The notes below the pieces were generated by a model. The model saw only the letters and a program-made list of their open reading frames with translations. It did not search any database and had not been told where the DNA came from. From Rhytidiadelphus loreus (Eukaryota > Streptophyta > Bryopsida > Hypnales > Hylocomiaceae): a DNA stretch of 64,000 nt. Below are positions 1 through 11,685 of the stretch, piece after piece (the first letter of the stretch is position 1; every line of letters starts with the position of its first letter). The stretch is from NCBI GenBank assembly GCA_947034895.1, contig OX344764.1:46295348-46359347 (forward strand), given 5' to 3'. A program made the position numbers and the translations under genes.

Positions 1-873
1 GGTTTAAGGAAAGACAAGTCCCATGCATGCACTCTATGAAATGAGGCTACCTTATCCGACTGGTAGTGCAGCTACACAGTAACTGCACGTAGAAGAAACA
101 TATCAGCGAGTGACACATTATCTCAAACATTCTCCTGTGACAGTGAAAGCAGCAAAGTAAAATCCTAAATCTTCAAGTCCAGAACTCATGTTGATAAGAC
201 ACAGCAACGACGAAAGTGCCCACATGCTACTAAAAAATAAAATCTAAGAACTATCGAGGACTGTGCTAAGCTGCAGACCTATAAATCTTCTGACATCAAG
301 CATGGTCAGAAAATGCCTGACAAACAGACAGGCCGGGCGTACTACACACGGTACTACCCATCATGAACACCTGAAGGCTTTACATTACCACCTACGTCAG
401 TGAGGTCTCAAGTTCCACATCCACGTTTCTGAATCCCTCAAACCACAACTAGCTAGAATTTAATCCCCGGTTATAACAGGCAGGTTCGCCTCCAGAAGCA
501 AAATGTAAGGAGTACATTCATGACCGACATGGGAATTGAGCAGAAGAGTCAAATAACCGAACATGAGAATTTAGCAGAAGATTGGAAGCAGGTAGATTTC
601 ATTTTATGTACGTGGCCATGCAAACTCTGCAGTTGCATGATTGTAAGACCTTCAATTGTACTCAGTACCATGGTTACTCCTCCAACAGTTTCATTACCTG
701 CTCCATTGAACTCATATGTAATTATCCTGACAAAATCCAACGCAACCTGACCACACGGCACCTCAGCCTGGTAAGTCCCAGATACTTAGCTAAATACGTG
801 GGGCCTTGCAATTATGGTGAACGATCATTTGGCGCTTTGTCCTCTCCCTCTAGCAATACAACTATTTACTGAC

Positions 874-1046
874 AACGTCAATTTCGTTGAAGTGGCGCGA
901 TTCCAGCGCCTAAAATTGTGACACATACGTCCATAAAGGTCTAACATCCAGGACAGGTATGGAATTTATATGGAGAACAGTGTTCTGAAAGGTGTGACAA
1001 AGTAATGGGATACCGCCAATTTTAACAATCTAACGAAATTGACGTT
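874..1046. mobile_element. Small TIR element (GTCAATTTCG family), shared by both duplicate copies
   Basis: The left end reads AACGTCAATTTCGTT and the right end is its reverse complement apart from small changes (about 173 bp). The same element sits at the same place in copy 2 (53691-53862), so it was inserted before the duplication. It is related to the elements at 1104-1349, 10229-10521 and 39124-39365. There is no coding capacity, so it is a MITE-type element. Confidence 0.7.
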
Positions 1047-1103
1047 CCGAGTTCCTCTTCCCACAAAATCGATTAAAGAAACAAGGGCTCGTTTGCAGGT
1101 GTT

Positions 1104-1349
1104 ATGATCAATTTAGTTAAAATGGCGGTATTCCATTAAAATGGCACAAAATGAAACCGCTGAAAAAATGAAAACAATGGAAAGATTGTCCAAAGGGAAT
1201 GAAAATGCTTGAACTAGGAGTGATTTGAATGTGCTAGGTATAAAATTGGCACATGTATGACCCTATCGTGGCACACTTATTCTTCATTTGTAGAAGATAT
1301 TCCATTAAAATGGCATGCGGAATACCACCATTTTAACGAAATTGACCAT
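1104..1349. mobile_element. TIR element inserted only in duplicate copy 1
   Basis: The termini begin ATGATCAATTT on the left and end AAATTGACCAT on the right. Both are followed inward by the family signature GTTAAAATGGCGG and TATTCCATTAAAATGG. Copy 2 (near 53910) reads straight across this site, which gives an empty-site comparison and shows insertion after the duplication. I could not settle the target-site duplication. Confidence 0.7.
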
Positions 1350-2082
1350 CTACTGTTACAAATGGAAAGTCAGGACCTAAGCTAAATAATCTACCTATGT
1401 ACCGGTATTCACTAGTAATTATGCAAGTCGCATGCAGACTCTGTTCGTGCTAACCAATATGAAAATGCCAAGGTTGCTGGGGACTGCTGAACTTACAAGA
1501 TATTTGTTCAAAGTCTGCGATGTGATCTCATTGGAACGCTCTCGTTATGGGCAGAAGGGATGGATGTGTCCCAGTCTTTATCCTTTTCCACCGAACTTGC
1601 TGCAATAGAAATCAACATTGTCAATCCTTAAAGTCAGTGACTCTACCTTGAGTCGGACCATAATTAACTAGCTAATGTAGACTTCATGCACATGACCCTA
1701 ATACTGTTCGTTGTTCGTTGTAACGTCACTGTGGCGAATTATAGTGCTCTATAAGTAAATCCTGGATGACAAGGAATTCGAAGTCACACTAAATATCCGG
1801 TTTTCCTGTTTGATAACACTGTTAAGCTGACGTGAAAATACACAATGGTGTGTTCACCCTACGCTGAAACATTAAGGTGTGAAAATCCTAAGGCTTCACT
1901 TTCAAGAAGGAAATCAACCAAAAGTTTAAAGTTTGAGTAGACCTTGCCCAACGGTAACTCCGTTACCAGAGAAAACTTGGTTTCTCTCTCTCAAGGCAAG
2001 TGGATTTTACGTAAGCATTTGAAACCTTGCGAAAGACGTTTGGGACACAACTCACATGCCTACCACAAATAAAAGCAGAGTC

Positions 2083-2330
2083 TGAATACTGGTCAGTATC
2101 ACAATCCAAGCAATTTGCTTGTTATAGTCTCACACTTGCCATGGTAGCCAATGTCACTACCATAATCGTTGTTGTATACAAGCATATGTGAACATAAATG
2201 ACTGTGATCTTAGACAGATAGGACTAACGGAGTCGTTAATAGGAGATCAGTTTCGTGGCATCTTCGGAAAATTACCTGAGAAAAAATGTGCGGCTGAATA
2301 CCTGTTCACGGGCGGAAAACATACTAGTAA
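2083..2330. repeat. Segment inverted relative to the paralogous copy
   Basis: This block matches the reverse complement of parts of 54618-55125. Flanking sequence on both sides aligns in direct orientation (shared AGCAGAGTCT on the left and ACCCTAGTTCTAC on the right). The copy 2 version is about 260 bp longer, so one copy has also lost sequence. Which orientation is ancestral cannot be told from two copies. Confidence 0.8.
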
Positions 2331-2433
2331 AGACCCTAGTTCTACAACACAAGGTCCTTAAGAAATGCAGGGAGGGCCAAGACTCAACACATGAACACAG
2401 ATTCATGTTCTTCAGTCTTCATCTGCCCACAGC

Positions 2434-2625
2434 TTGATCTCTGTGATGGTTCCGTCTCGGTCAGTGACTGTGGAGAATCAAACCCCACCCAAAATCGAGA
2501 CCACTACGCTTCTTTCCCAACCGAGAAAGGTGCTTCACCTTAAGAGAATCACAAAGCCTAGTAAGAGGGTTCACCGCAATACCACATGGGCTTTCGAAGC
2601 TATTGGTTTGGCTTTCCATGTCTAA
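2434..2625 (+). other. Short plus-strand reading frame open in both duplicate copies
   Basis: A 63-codon frame with the same start and stop is open here and at 55226-55417. By my comparison roughly half the differences are silent and half replace residues (T/I, V/A, T/N, R/K, K/E, R/S). That does not argue strongly for selection. The surrounding gene signals are on the minus strand. It is recorded because the frame survived in both copies; it may be chance. Confidence 0.25.
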
Positions 2626-4431
2626 TGTAATGTTTCTACATTACATTTGAATGTTTAGGTCCGTATTCGGTTAAGACAGTACCGTTTCCACTGAAACGAT
2701 TGTTCGGTTAGTAAGCAACCAGTTTTTGGTTAAATGGTCCTTTGTTGAATGGAGCAATACCGTCGTGAACGTTCTCAAAAAAACTGTAGCTGAAGATAAC
2801 TCACCTCATAACAAGCCTCTGCCTGCTGGACCCTGCATCCCTGAGGCAGATGTTTCCAGTTGGTCTAATAGGAAGACAACAAGAATCGGGGAAGCCTGGC
2901 GTCCTCGTTGTGGCGCTGTTGTGTAGTGCCACAGGCATGTGCGGTTTGCCTAGGAGAGCATAACCTAACCATCCTCCATAGCCATCCACACTTCATTCCA
3001 GTCACCGAAACGCCGAATTCTGACAAGGTCGAAGGCAGAAAGAAACCTGAACGTGAGATCCCGGGTAAGCCAGAGATATCAACAACTAGGCAAAGAGAAT
3101 TCTCATTCTAACGGACAACAGACTTGGCATCGAGCACGCCACAGGCCGCGCCGGAGGATCTCACAGGATGTTCCCCCATTAAATAAAGGTTGTTGTAATG
3201 CTCTGACATTCCCTCCTTGACAGGGAGGCATCCAAATAAGGCAAAGTTTATTCTAAAGAAAAGGGCAGGGGCCTCCTCGGCCATTCACTTACTCACTCAC
3301 TCCTCTCCAGATGGCTCCGTCTCAAGATACCGGTAGCTTTCGCTTCGCAATTTGTGCAACAGGCTATAGTGGCGGAATGGGGGCTTAACAACGTAAGAAG
3401 TACATTTTTCTTGAAAAGAAAATCGACAAGAATGGGAGTAAGCAATAGGCCCTGCATATCGCAGGCTTTTCGCTAATAAGTGAGTAGAAAAATTTCTACT
3501 AAACACATCCAGGGGCGGTGCCTGTGTCATCGTCTCCGACGTCTGGAACCTAAGTTAGCTAATGTTTCAGTCTCATTGAACTACCAGGCAAGAAGTAGCA
3601 AGCACCAAGCTTCCATTTCGAGTCGCAGAAAGATTCATGGTGGAAGTATTCCACTCTGGCATTGCATCATCTGAAGCGTAAAACAGTATTTTTTAAGTTA
3701 AGGCCTCATTTGTACAGGACAGCAAACACGTCTCTCAAGCTTTTCCTCAGCCACCCATTTAGCCTATTAGTGAGGGTGCGAAATTAGTGTGACTGCAAAA
3801 CTCTTTTGTTTTTGGAGGATCTTGTTTTTGGAGGACATTAGTATCAACACAGAAAATTTCAATGTGTAATAAATTAAAATAGTGTGATTGTGGTAAATTA
3901 CCATCACATGCATCCATTAGTAGAAACATGGATTGTGTAGACTTGAGAAACATGCCCTAAAAGATCCATAACTACTTACTTCATTCTATTTAGCATGGTC
4001 CACACTAAATAAATACCATTACAATATTTGAGATAAATTCATTTAGTGTTGCTCCCATAGGTAAGTCCCACAATTTAGCCAATGCACACTATACAATGAT
4101 CAAGTTTTTCTTTTACTTTGAATAGTATTACAATTACATGCAATCTTCTTTCTTTCTTTCTTTTCTTCTCAAACCAGGGAGATCTTGCACGAGTGAAAGT
4201 GACAGAGTATGGTTTTAGAGCTAGAATAGGCTGAATAGCTTGTATAAAAATATGGTAGGAAATATACCATTGGATTTATGATACAACTATTATCAAATTT
4301 CATTTAGATATCATTTTAGCATTTATATAACATATGTCTTATCATGCTCAAATACAACATTGCATAAGTAGAATACATGACCATTTTGCAACTTCTAAAA
4401 TGTGTAGGAAGTGCAATATTGATTCAATATG

Positions 4432-4925
4432 GGGTGATTGCAAGAAAGACCGGTCCTATTTTGCATAACATTTGGAGTGGCGGAGTTGTTTTCTACTAGA
4501 ACTTTTGACAATAAAACCCAATGAACTTGAAATTTTTATTGGAGATGGTTAACTTGTTTGTAATCATATCCCTTATTTTTTAGAAATAAAAAAAATCGTT
4601 TTATATTTAAAAGTAAGTTTTGCTAATTTGTCACACTTTGACGTCTAGGGTTTTTAATGATCTAAAGCTGAAAATTTGTGGTCTATTTCCACAATAGGGC
4701 TCCTTTTCACGCGCACTTCTAAACATTGAAGATGGTTTTGACTTCCATTTTTTTGTGAAATGTGATCACTATCAAGTCTTTACAAATGACCAATTTTTAG
4801 TTTTTTTTTCATGATTTTTCAATTATTATTAATTTTTACCTAGTTGTATCTATTTTCTATAACAATTTTTATTTCCAAACAATATTTTTTTAGTACTTGC
4901 AAGTAGTTTGTGAGTGCTACTAGAA
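4432..4925. mobile_element. GGGTGA-family TIR element, right end missing
   Basis: It starts with GGGTGATTGCAAGAAAGACC and follows the same internal order as the complete copies at 12323, 22127 and 45832, including the FGG-like TGGAGTGGCGGAGTTG block and the TCACACTTTG block. Homology stops near the GTACTTGCAAGTAG stretch, so the right terminus is lost. A short array of a 20-22 bp unit (CCTTAAGTTAGAAAATTGCA, about three copies, 4925-4990) follows directly. Confidence 0.75.
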
Positions 4926-4989
4926 CCTTAAGTTAGAAAATTGCAGCCTTAAGTTAGAAAATTGCAACCTTAAGTCAGAAAATTGCACA

Positions 4990-6830
4990 CAGGTTCTAGC
5001 GGCAATAGTTAGTAATTCATATGGGTGAATTGTAAACTTAGTGTTCTTTGGCCTTCCAAGCAATGGACACTTTGTTTGTGATGATGATAATCTAATTCTA
5101 ACCGCTTCAAAACAATCTAAATGTTAAAAGGTTCAAGACCTTGATGAGTAAGAAAAACCTAATCTAATGTTAAAATCTATCTAAGCTAATTGATAGAATG
5201 CACTTTGCCCTTTCCAAAATGGTAAAGCAAGTTGAATTCTGATATTTCTACTAAAAGATATTGATGGATGAAATTTATCCCTAATTTTATCCTAAAAACT
5301 TCATCCGTTGACTAAAAATAGCAAATGAATTTGAAATAAATCTTGATTTTTAGGGTTAAGTTGTTAATTAAATGAACTAATGGATTTTTGAGAGAAAACC
5401 TTAGTTTGACCTATTTTAAAAAATTTCATCCAAAATTAAGTCAAGCTTCATCCATCCTTTACTCCTTTAAAATTAAAATTCATTTTAAAGTCAAAGTTGG
5501 TTTTGAAATCTTCAAAAGATTTTCTAAACGATTCTAGTCTCAAAAGATTCTTTAATTATTCTTTAAAAATATTCCTAATTGTTCTTTTATTAATTTTTAT
5601 TCTAAGTCATTATTCTAAATTTAGTAATTTTTTAGATTTTTTATTGTTTTTATGAAGAAAGTGATAAATTCCCTTTCTACGAAGGTAAAAAGCAAGAATT
5701 TTGGATTTCTAGGTTAAAACTTATGGATGGATGAAAATTTCCCTTAGTTAGATGGAATTCATTCCTTCAATAAGTTTTATGTAGAATAAAGGGATAAATT
5801 AGGTTTTAAATTCTCCCAAATATTCTAATATTTCCTATATTCCTAAATCAAGTTAGATTCTTTTTGAGATTCTTTTGGATGAAATTAATATTTCCTTTCC
5901 AAATTAATTCCAAATTCATCCGTTTATTACTTCCACAATTTTAATTAAGTTTCATAAGAATTTTAGCAATGTTCAAACTTTAACTAGCAAATGGTATCCT
6001 AAATGTTAATTGTGATTTTAATGGAAAGCAAATTCAAAAGACAAAGTCAAAGTCATACCTTGTAACCTCGGTATTGAAACCGTCGATGGATCCGTCGTCG
6101 CAATGCACCATCATGATCATCTCCCCATGGTCCTCCATCGCCCTTCAATACTTGCAAAATTTAGGTAAATTTCAATAATCCTTCATCCAATCTATTGTTT
6201 TAAGGCCTATCTAAATGTTCAACTTTATTAGTTTTGGCAATAGAAAATAATAGGTTGGTTTTAGAGATTTATTCTAAATTAATTAATTAAATTAAATTCT
6301 CTAATTCTAATGAATAGTGATATTATTCTTTTGTCAATTGTTTAATAGTTTTTGTTTTTATATTCCAAAGATATTAGTTGTTTTTGTTTTTATCTATTTG
6401 GCTTATCAGGCCTAATAAAACAAAACACTAAACAACAATTTTGTCAACTAATACAATTGGAATCCTAATTAATAACTACCAAAGAACTAAATGAATAGCA
6501 AATGGAATAAAATCTAACAACAAAGCCAAAATGAATAGTAAGATTCCTCACCTTAATAGTTTTTTAATGCTTAAATATCTCATGTGTTTTAATTCCCTTC
6601 CTTCTCTTCCAAATGGTTCATTTGATTGTTGCAATTGTTTTGTTAGCTATGGAGAGTTTGAGGGATGAAACTAGTATGATTTCCCTCACGTTGTTTCAAA
6701 TTTCAAAAATTGAGGGTGGTGTGGTAAGCAACGGCCTTCCCTTTTGGGTTGAGTAGAAACTCAACTTAGTTTTTAGAAATTTAAGACAACTCTCTGAACT
6801 CACCGCAATTTTCCAAGTTGTCTCCCAACT
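4990..6830. other. AT-rich interval without a recognisable gene
   Basis: No frame of useful length and no splice-bounded exon is visible. Several short runs containing TTCATCC or GATGGATGAA recur at 5260-5470, 5720-5760 and 5880-5920, and suggest an eroded repeat. A brief GC-richer patch at 6065-6145 has no clear identity. Confidence 0.5.
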
Positions 6831-7225
6831 ACAGTAACCCAGCGAAACCCCAAACCTAGCACTTCCAGACTGCAGCGACCCAGCGAAATCCCAAACCTAG
6901 CACTTCCAGACTGCAGCGACCCAGCGAAACCCCAAACCTAGCACTTCCAAACTGCAGCGACCCAGCGAAACCCCAAACCTAGCACTTCCAGACTGCAGCG
7001 ACCCGGTGACCCCGAACCCAGCACTCCCAAACTGCAACGACCCAGTGACCCCGAACCCAGCACTTCCAAATTGCAACGACCCAGTGACCTTGAACCCAAC
7101 ACTCCCAACTGCAACGATTCAGTGACTCCGAGACCCAACACTTCCAGACTGTAGAAACCCCAGCAAACCCCTAGACCTAGCACTTCCGATTGCAGAGATC
7201 CGGTAAACCCCGAACCAACACTCCT
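6831..7225. repeat. 41 bp minisatellite
   Basis: About nine to ten tandem copies of a 41 bp unit containing CACTTCCAGACTGCAGCGAC and CCAGCGAAACCCCAAACC. The left units are nearly identical; units to the right drift. The period of 41 is not a multiple of three, so the long minus-strand frame across it (Leu/Gly-rich) is a by-product of the repeat. Confidence 0.9.
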
Positions 7226-7660
7226 GACTGCAGTGACCCGATGACCCCCCGCGGTATCCGCCTTCTACGATACCCGCTTCTTACGGTACCCACCTACGGC
7301 ATGATTGTTCTTCGGCTGCAGCCTTGCAACCTGGGCTTTTAAACCTTCAAAACTGGTCTGACCAAAGATGAGGGGATAATCCAAATTTTTAGGTTGTCTC
7401 CAAAAATCACTAATCAAAAAATTAACCTTTAATAAATCAAGAAGGACAAAGATTTATACTCTAGAATTAAAGAAAAGACTAATTCAATTTTAGGAATTCT
7501 TGGAATGAATTTCTACTAAATGAGCTAAAAGAATACTTCCAAAGAATTTTAATAACTTTGATCAACTATTGCAACTGGCACTTTCCAAATACTGAAGAGT
7601 AGACTCTTCTAAAAGGATTTCAACACTTAAATACTTAAGTTTCCTTAAAAAAGTCAAATT

Positions 7661-7873
7661 CCAAGGTCAAAGCTCTGTAGTGTGGGAGCAACTCCAAGAA
7701 TAAATGAACAACTTAAAGTTTCAAGTACCCATTTCCAGGAATCTAAAGTCAAAGCTCCGTCGTGCGGGAACAACTCCAGGAATAACCGAACAACTTAAAG
7801 TTTCAAGTACCCATTTCCAGGTATCCAAAGTCAAAGCTTTGCCGTGCAAGAGCAACTCCAGGAATAACCAATA
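7661..7873. repeat. Tandem repeat, about 82 bp unit
   Basis: Two and a half copies of a unit carrying TCAAAGCTC, GGAACAACTCCAGGAATAAC and GTTTCAAGTACCCATTTCCA. A related doublet around AAAGGAGGTA follows at 7912-8030. The plus-strand frame through it is open only because the units are alike. Confidence 0.8.
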
Positions 7874-8117
7874 TCCAAGGACCAAACTAATATTCTGAAA
7901 GCTTAATTTTTAAAGGAGGTATTTATAACAATATTTAACCGAATATCAAAAACTAAACTCCAAAATTTCAAACAAGGTTCTAAGTTTAATCACTAAAGGA
8001 GGTACACATGACAGTGTTTAATCAAACATTAGCAATTAGTCAAACCAAACACCTGTTATACAACGAATTTTGGTACGTGGTGATGCACAAAACCTTTTGG
8101 CTAACCAACGATTTGTA

Positions 8118-8342
8118 AGAATTGATAATAGCTTGTGAACTCAAAACTATTGTTCACAAGCTATTGTCAATTTAGAGTTTGGAAACTATTCCCACAACTC
8201 TCTTAATAGCAAAGTTTTGGGGCTTGAAGCCTCCAAATTCAAGAATAAAGTGAGTTAACTCAAACAACAATAGAATTAGGAGATTTCCTCTTCCTAAACT
8301 CTTGGAAATCAAAGTTTTGGGGCTTGAAGCCTCCAAATTCAA
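8118..8342. repeat. Short hairpin and 100 bp direct repeat
   Basis: 8118-8172 forms an inverted repeat with arms of about 21 bp (AATAGCTTGTGAAC against its complement). Just after it the phrase AAAGTTTTGGGGCTTGAAGC occurs at about 8211 and again about 100 bp later. No product is implied. Confidence 0.6.
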
Positions 8343-8580
8343 ACAAGAAAAAAAACAAAATTTTGAAAAGGTCCTCCGGACATTCAAAGTACAAAAAAAT
8401 AGAAAGAAATAGCCAAAATTTGGCTTGAAAGTGCTCTAACAAGTGTCGGTAGCACGACAAGATCAACAACAAGAATGAAATAAGATAATGAGGGCTACAA
8501 ACAACCTCGAGGAAGGGCCTTATATACTTGCTCCCAGCCCCCCCGGTAAGTTGTTTGTAAATATTTTCTTACTTTCAATT

Positions 8581-10084
8581 TAGATATTTTGCTAAACTAA
8601 CCTAAAGTATTTTCTAAATAATCTTTGTTTAATGGGAAGGAAGGTCCTTAAGCAAGTTCCTTTTAGGCCCTAAATGGCCTTAGAATCTTCCTCAAATCAA
8701 ATATTAGATTTTTCCCAAAGATATTTTGAAAATCTACCTAATCAACCGAGATATTTTGCAAATTAATCTAAGGTTAGTTCCAAATTGTCTTTCTTTAATT
8801 CAAAATATGGCTTCTTACACAAGACAAGTATCTTGAGCAAATCCAATCTTCTATTTTCCAAAAGATATTTGTAAAATCAACCTAGATTAATCCAAAATTA
8901 CCATAAATAAATCAAACTAAGGGCTGACCCTATCTATCTTTTAAAGGACAACTTGAAACTAAAAATAAATTGCGTCATTGTGTTTAGAAGACCCCAATTA
9001 GCCGACACAACCCCTTACCCCTGCCTCCTCGGCCGTTTTTAAGCACAAATTTGAGTCACGGTAACTCTAAACAAAAGTCAAAACTCTAACTTTGGAGTTT
9101 GCGCTTTTTGATGAAACTGTCTGGCCAAGGTAGTTAAGAATATTCATAGGAGTAAGAATTGACCCTTGAATCGCTCCATTTAAACACCGTTAGCTCCTGG
9201 TATGCTAGTCAACCCGCCACCAAGTTGTAAATTCTTGTAAAATTTGGTGTCGGTTCTAATCTTGGTACTTGGGAATGTTGGAATGTCTTCAAACTTGATA
9301 AGGCTCCTTATTGGCATACAAAACACTATTCTAATTTTTAGTGAGATTTTACCGCAACATTGGTAATTTTTAGGAATTTACGAATGCAATTTTAAGTGGT
9401 TGACTTCCCATAAAGTCATCGTGGAGTTTTGAAAAATCCCGAAATTTTTGGGCATTCTTCTACAAGATGTCCATCAGCTAAGGGCAAAACCAAATCTCCA
9501 AAAAAAATGTTATTTTTATCAATTTCTTAATAATTTTCACCCGAGAGAATATTATTTGTAATATCGAGGGAATCTTGGATGAACGGACTTCAATTTGACC
9601 TCCTAGCATGCTTTGACTTAGAAAAGCACCTCTCTGTATGTTCCAATCATCATTTCTTCCATCTTGGTCTATAAATGATTTGGATTTTGAAAACTACCTG
9701 CAAACAACAAACTTAATTATTTCGAATTGGATTTTGACTGACTCTGACTAGATTCTATTATTTAGCCAGTTTGTTACATGCGTACTTATAGATGTTGTAT
9801 CACATGAAAATGACACTAGGACTGGCTAACCCTCATATCCTTTTTTCGCTTGGAATTACTGATTAACTACCTAAATTTACTAATAAGACCTAAAATTAGT
9901 GAAAATATAAAGTTTTACGTGTTTCATGCATTTAAAGCCATTCCTCATTACTTTGGTAGGTACTTCTACCAAAACTCTCAATAACTTTGTTTTTATGTGT
10001 TTTTTCATATAATTAACCTAAAAACTAACAGAAAATCGCGAAAAATAAATTCAAAGTTTCAAGTGCCAACTTGAAGGCTCACAT
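8581..10084 (-). repeat. 1.5 kb inverted-repeat arm A (probable LTR-type or other transposon copy)
   Basis: This stretch is the reverse complement of 19337-20847 with modest divergence, including the matching blocks around the GACCCTATCTATC phrase and the TACGCATGTAA phrase. Read on the minus strand it starts TGTGAGCCTTCAAG. Arm B starts at the equivalent nucleotide, and the neighbouring sequence differs. A shared terminus starting TG suits an LTR, but the far end is not CA and may be truncated. There is no coding content. Confidence 0.75.
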
Positions 10085-10095
10085 AGTCATAGGTA

Positions 10096-10224
10096 CTACC
10101 AGCAATTGATTTTTCAAATCAACGATTGAGATTGTTCTATTTCATAGTATTCTTAGTAGTGAGCCCAAAAATTGCAATTTTGGCAAAATGCTACCAAAAT
10201 CGTTCAATCTATCTTGCAACCATC
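10096..10224. mobile_element. Right-end fragment of a GGGTGA-family element
   Basis: It carries the family's right-hand blocks: TTGATTTTTCAAATCAACG, then GAGATTGTTC, then the CTTGCAACCATCC terminus. The rest of the element is missing. It abuts inverted-repeat arm A on the left and the TIR element at 10229 on the right. Confidence 0.65.
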
Positions 10225-10228
10225 CTAT

Positions 10229-10521
10229 GGGAAATTTCATTAAAATGGAAGTATTCTGTGTGTTATTTTTAGACTATCCGATGTAAACCGTACAAGTGAC
10301 ATCTATGATAGGTATAGCTTTCAGAAATCTATGACTAGTATAGATTTCAGATCGTGTAGTTTGACCTATGAAAGTGCCACCTAGGATGTATGTAGACCTC
10401 AAATATCTAGAAATGATAGAGATTTAAAAAAATCTAGGACAATTGTACGTTTCAAATTGCCCAATTTGAGTTGTAAAAACTACCAAAGTTGAGGAATTTT
10501 TCCATTTTAATGAAGTTGCCC
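10229..10521. mobile_element. Diverged TIR element of the GGGCAATTTCG family
   Basis: The left end GGGAAATTTCATTAAAATGG matches the inverted right end CCATTTTAATGAAGTTGCCC. It is 293 bp with no coding capacity. It is older than the copy at 39124-39365, judging by mismatches in the termini. Confidence 0.65.
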
Positions 10522-10599
10522 ATCAATTTTGGAAGTGCCATGTATCATTGGATTCAATTTGATATGAATACAAACTTTTGTCACTAAAATATACTTCAA

Positions 10600-11685
10600 T
10601 ATGAATACCTTCTATGTCAAATGCCCCCAAACACCATGTTGCAACTCAAATTGAGTGTCCTAAGCTTTTAAGATTAACTTCTAAGTGTCTTTTTTTACTC
10701 CTATGTGCTTGATCTAAAAATAATAAGAATATTTTTGCAAATTCATGATAAACAAGAATGGAACCTATTGCAATGCAACTAAACTATATAGTTTCATCAA
10801 GCTACAAGGTTTCAAGGACAAGATGTTTGAGTGTCATTAGGATTTACCGATTTAGTAAAAACAAATGGATGAAAAATTGTGCAAATGAAAACCTTAAAGA
10901 TGAAGTTGTGACACAACTTCTATTTTGCCATATGAGATAATTGATATTCCATCAAGATATCATATCATTGATTCATGTAGACCATTCTTCCTTCTTTCTA
11001 ATTTCTATTGATGTATTACTTGATCTTTCTTGAAGCTTTTCTAATAAAAATTGATTGGATGAAGTGCGCTTTTACAACATTCATCATCCACCAATTAGAT
11101 AGTTGAGTGCTTAGGCGTTAAAAATCAAGGGGTAGTTCAAATTTCCAAAATTGTAAAGATGAATTTTAAAATGCAATGAAGAAGAATGATTTTTTGCTAG
11201 TGTTTAAATAAAAAATATAATATATAATCAATAGGTTCTATAGATATGATTAGATATACTACTACAGAATCAATACTTTTCAAAAATTTAAAATTGATTT
11301 TAGATTCAATGTATATAATTTTCACAAGAATTTTCTCTCTCTAAGTTTGAGATAATAAATTATAATTATTGAATTTTTTAATAATTTTTATTTTACTTAT
11401 TAATTTGTCATTTTGGAAGTGTTGTTATTTGAACTTCAAAAGTTACCTTTTGAATGAAATGTATTTCTATCCTATGAATAATAGGATATTTGTGAAGAAA
11501 ATTTGGAAAATCAATTACCACACAATTGTTAAAGAACTGACACTAGAATTTGTAAAAATTGTTATGAATAAAAAAAAAGATTATGTGTATATGAGACATA
11601 TTTGCATTCATTTGTTGATCAAAATTTTAAAAGTTTGGCATATAAGGGATTAATGAATTGATTATTGCACTACATTAGGTGTTAT
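10600..11685. other. AT-rich interval without a recognisable gene
   Basis: Frames of 60-94 codons at 10758-10940 and 11369-11653 are AT-rich, lack splice context and show no domain. 11110-11170 resembles 42005-42065 (shared phrases AAAAATCAA and TTTCCAAAATTGTAAAGATG), which marks a repeat of unknown type. Confidence 0.5.

Larger units (their letters stand above)
612..2915 (-). pseudogene. Decayed copy of the minus-strand gene seen at 53.4-55.7 kb
   Basis: Three exon-like blocks correspond to the exons of copy 2: 2805-2915, 1497-1599 and 612-784. Relative to copy 2, the first has a 14 bp deletion near its donor and another 14 bp loss at its acceptor. The second has a net one-base insertion that shifts the frame. 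The third has an in-frame 3 bp loss and several replacements (E to Q, D to E, Y to C, H to Y), and its donor has decayed from GTATGT to GTACAT. Part of the first block still differs from copy 2 only by silent changes, so the copy was probably functional for some time after duplication. The product is not recognised. Calling it a pseudogene is an inference from the frame breaks. Confidence 0.6.
1..4145. repeat. Segmental duplication, copy 1 (decayed gene copy)
   Basis: This stretch aligns base for base over long runs, in direct orientation, with 52779-59905. The opening bases reappear at 52779, and the last clear match is the segment before 4140, which reappears near 59905. Copy 1 carries a TIR insertion at 1104-1349 that copy 2 lacks. 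It lacks the insertions at about 56187-56465, 56661-59214 and 59331-59568 that copy 2 has. Bases 2083-2330 are inverted relative to copy 2. The copy runs off the left edge of the window, so the 3' part of its minus-strand gene is not visible. Confidence 0.9.

Noticed and set aside
6938..7183. 81-codon Leu/Gly-rich minus-strand frame
   Set aside because: It lies entirely in the 41 bp minisatellite, and 41 is not a multiple of three.
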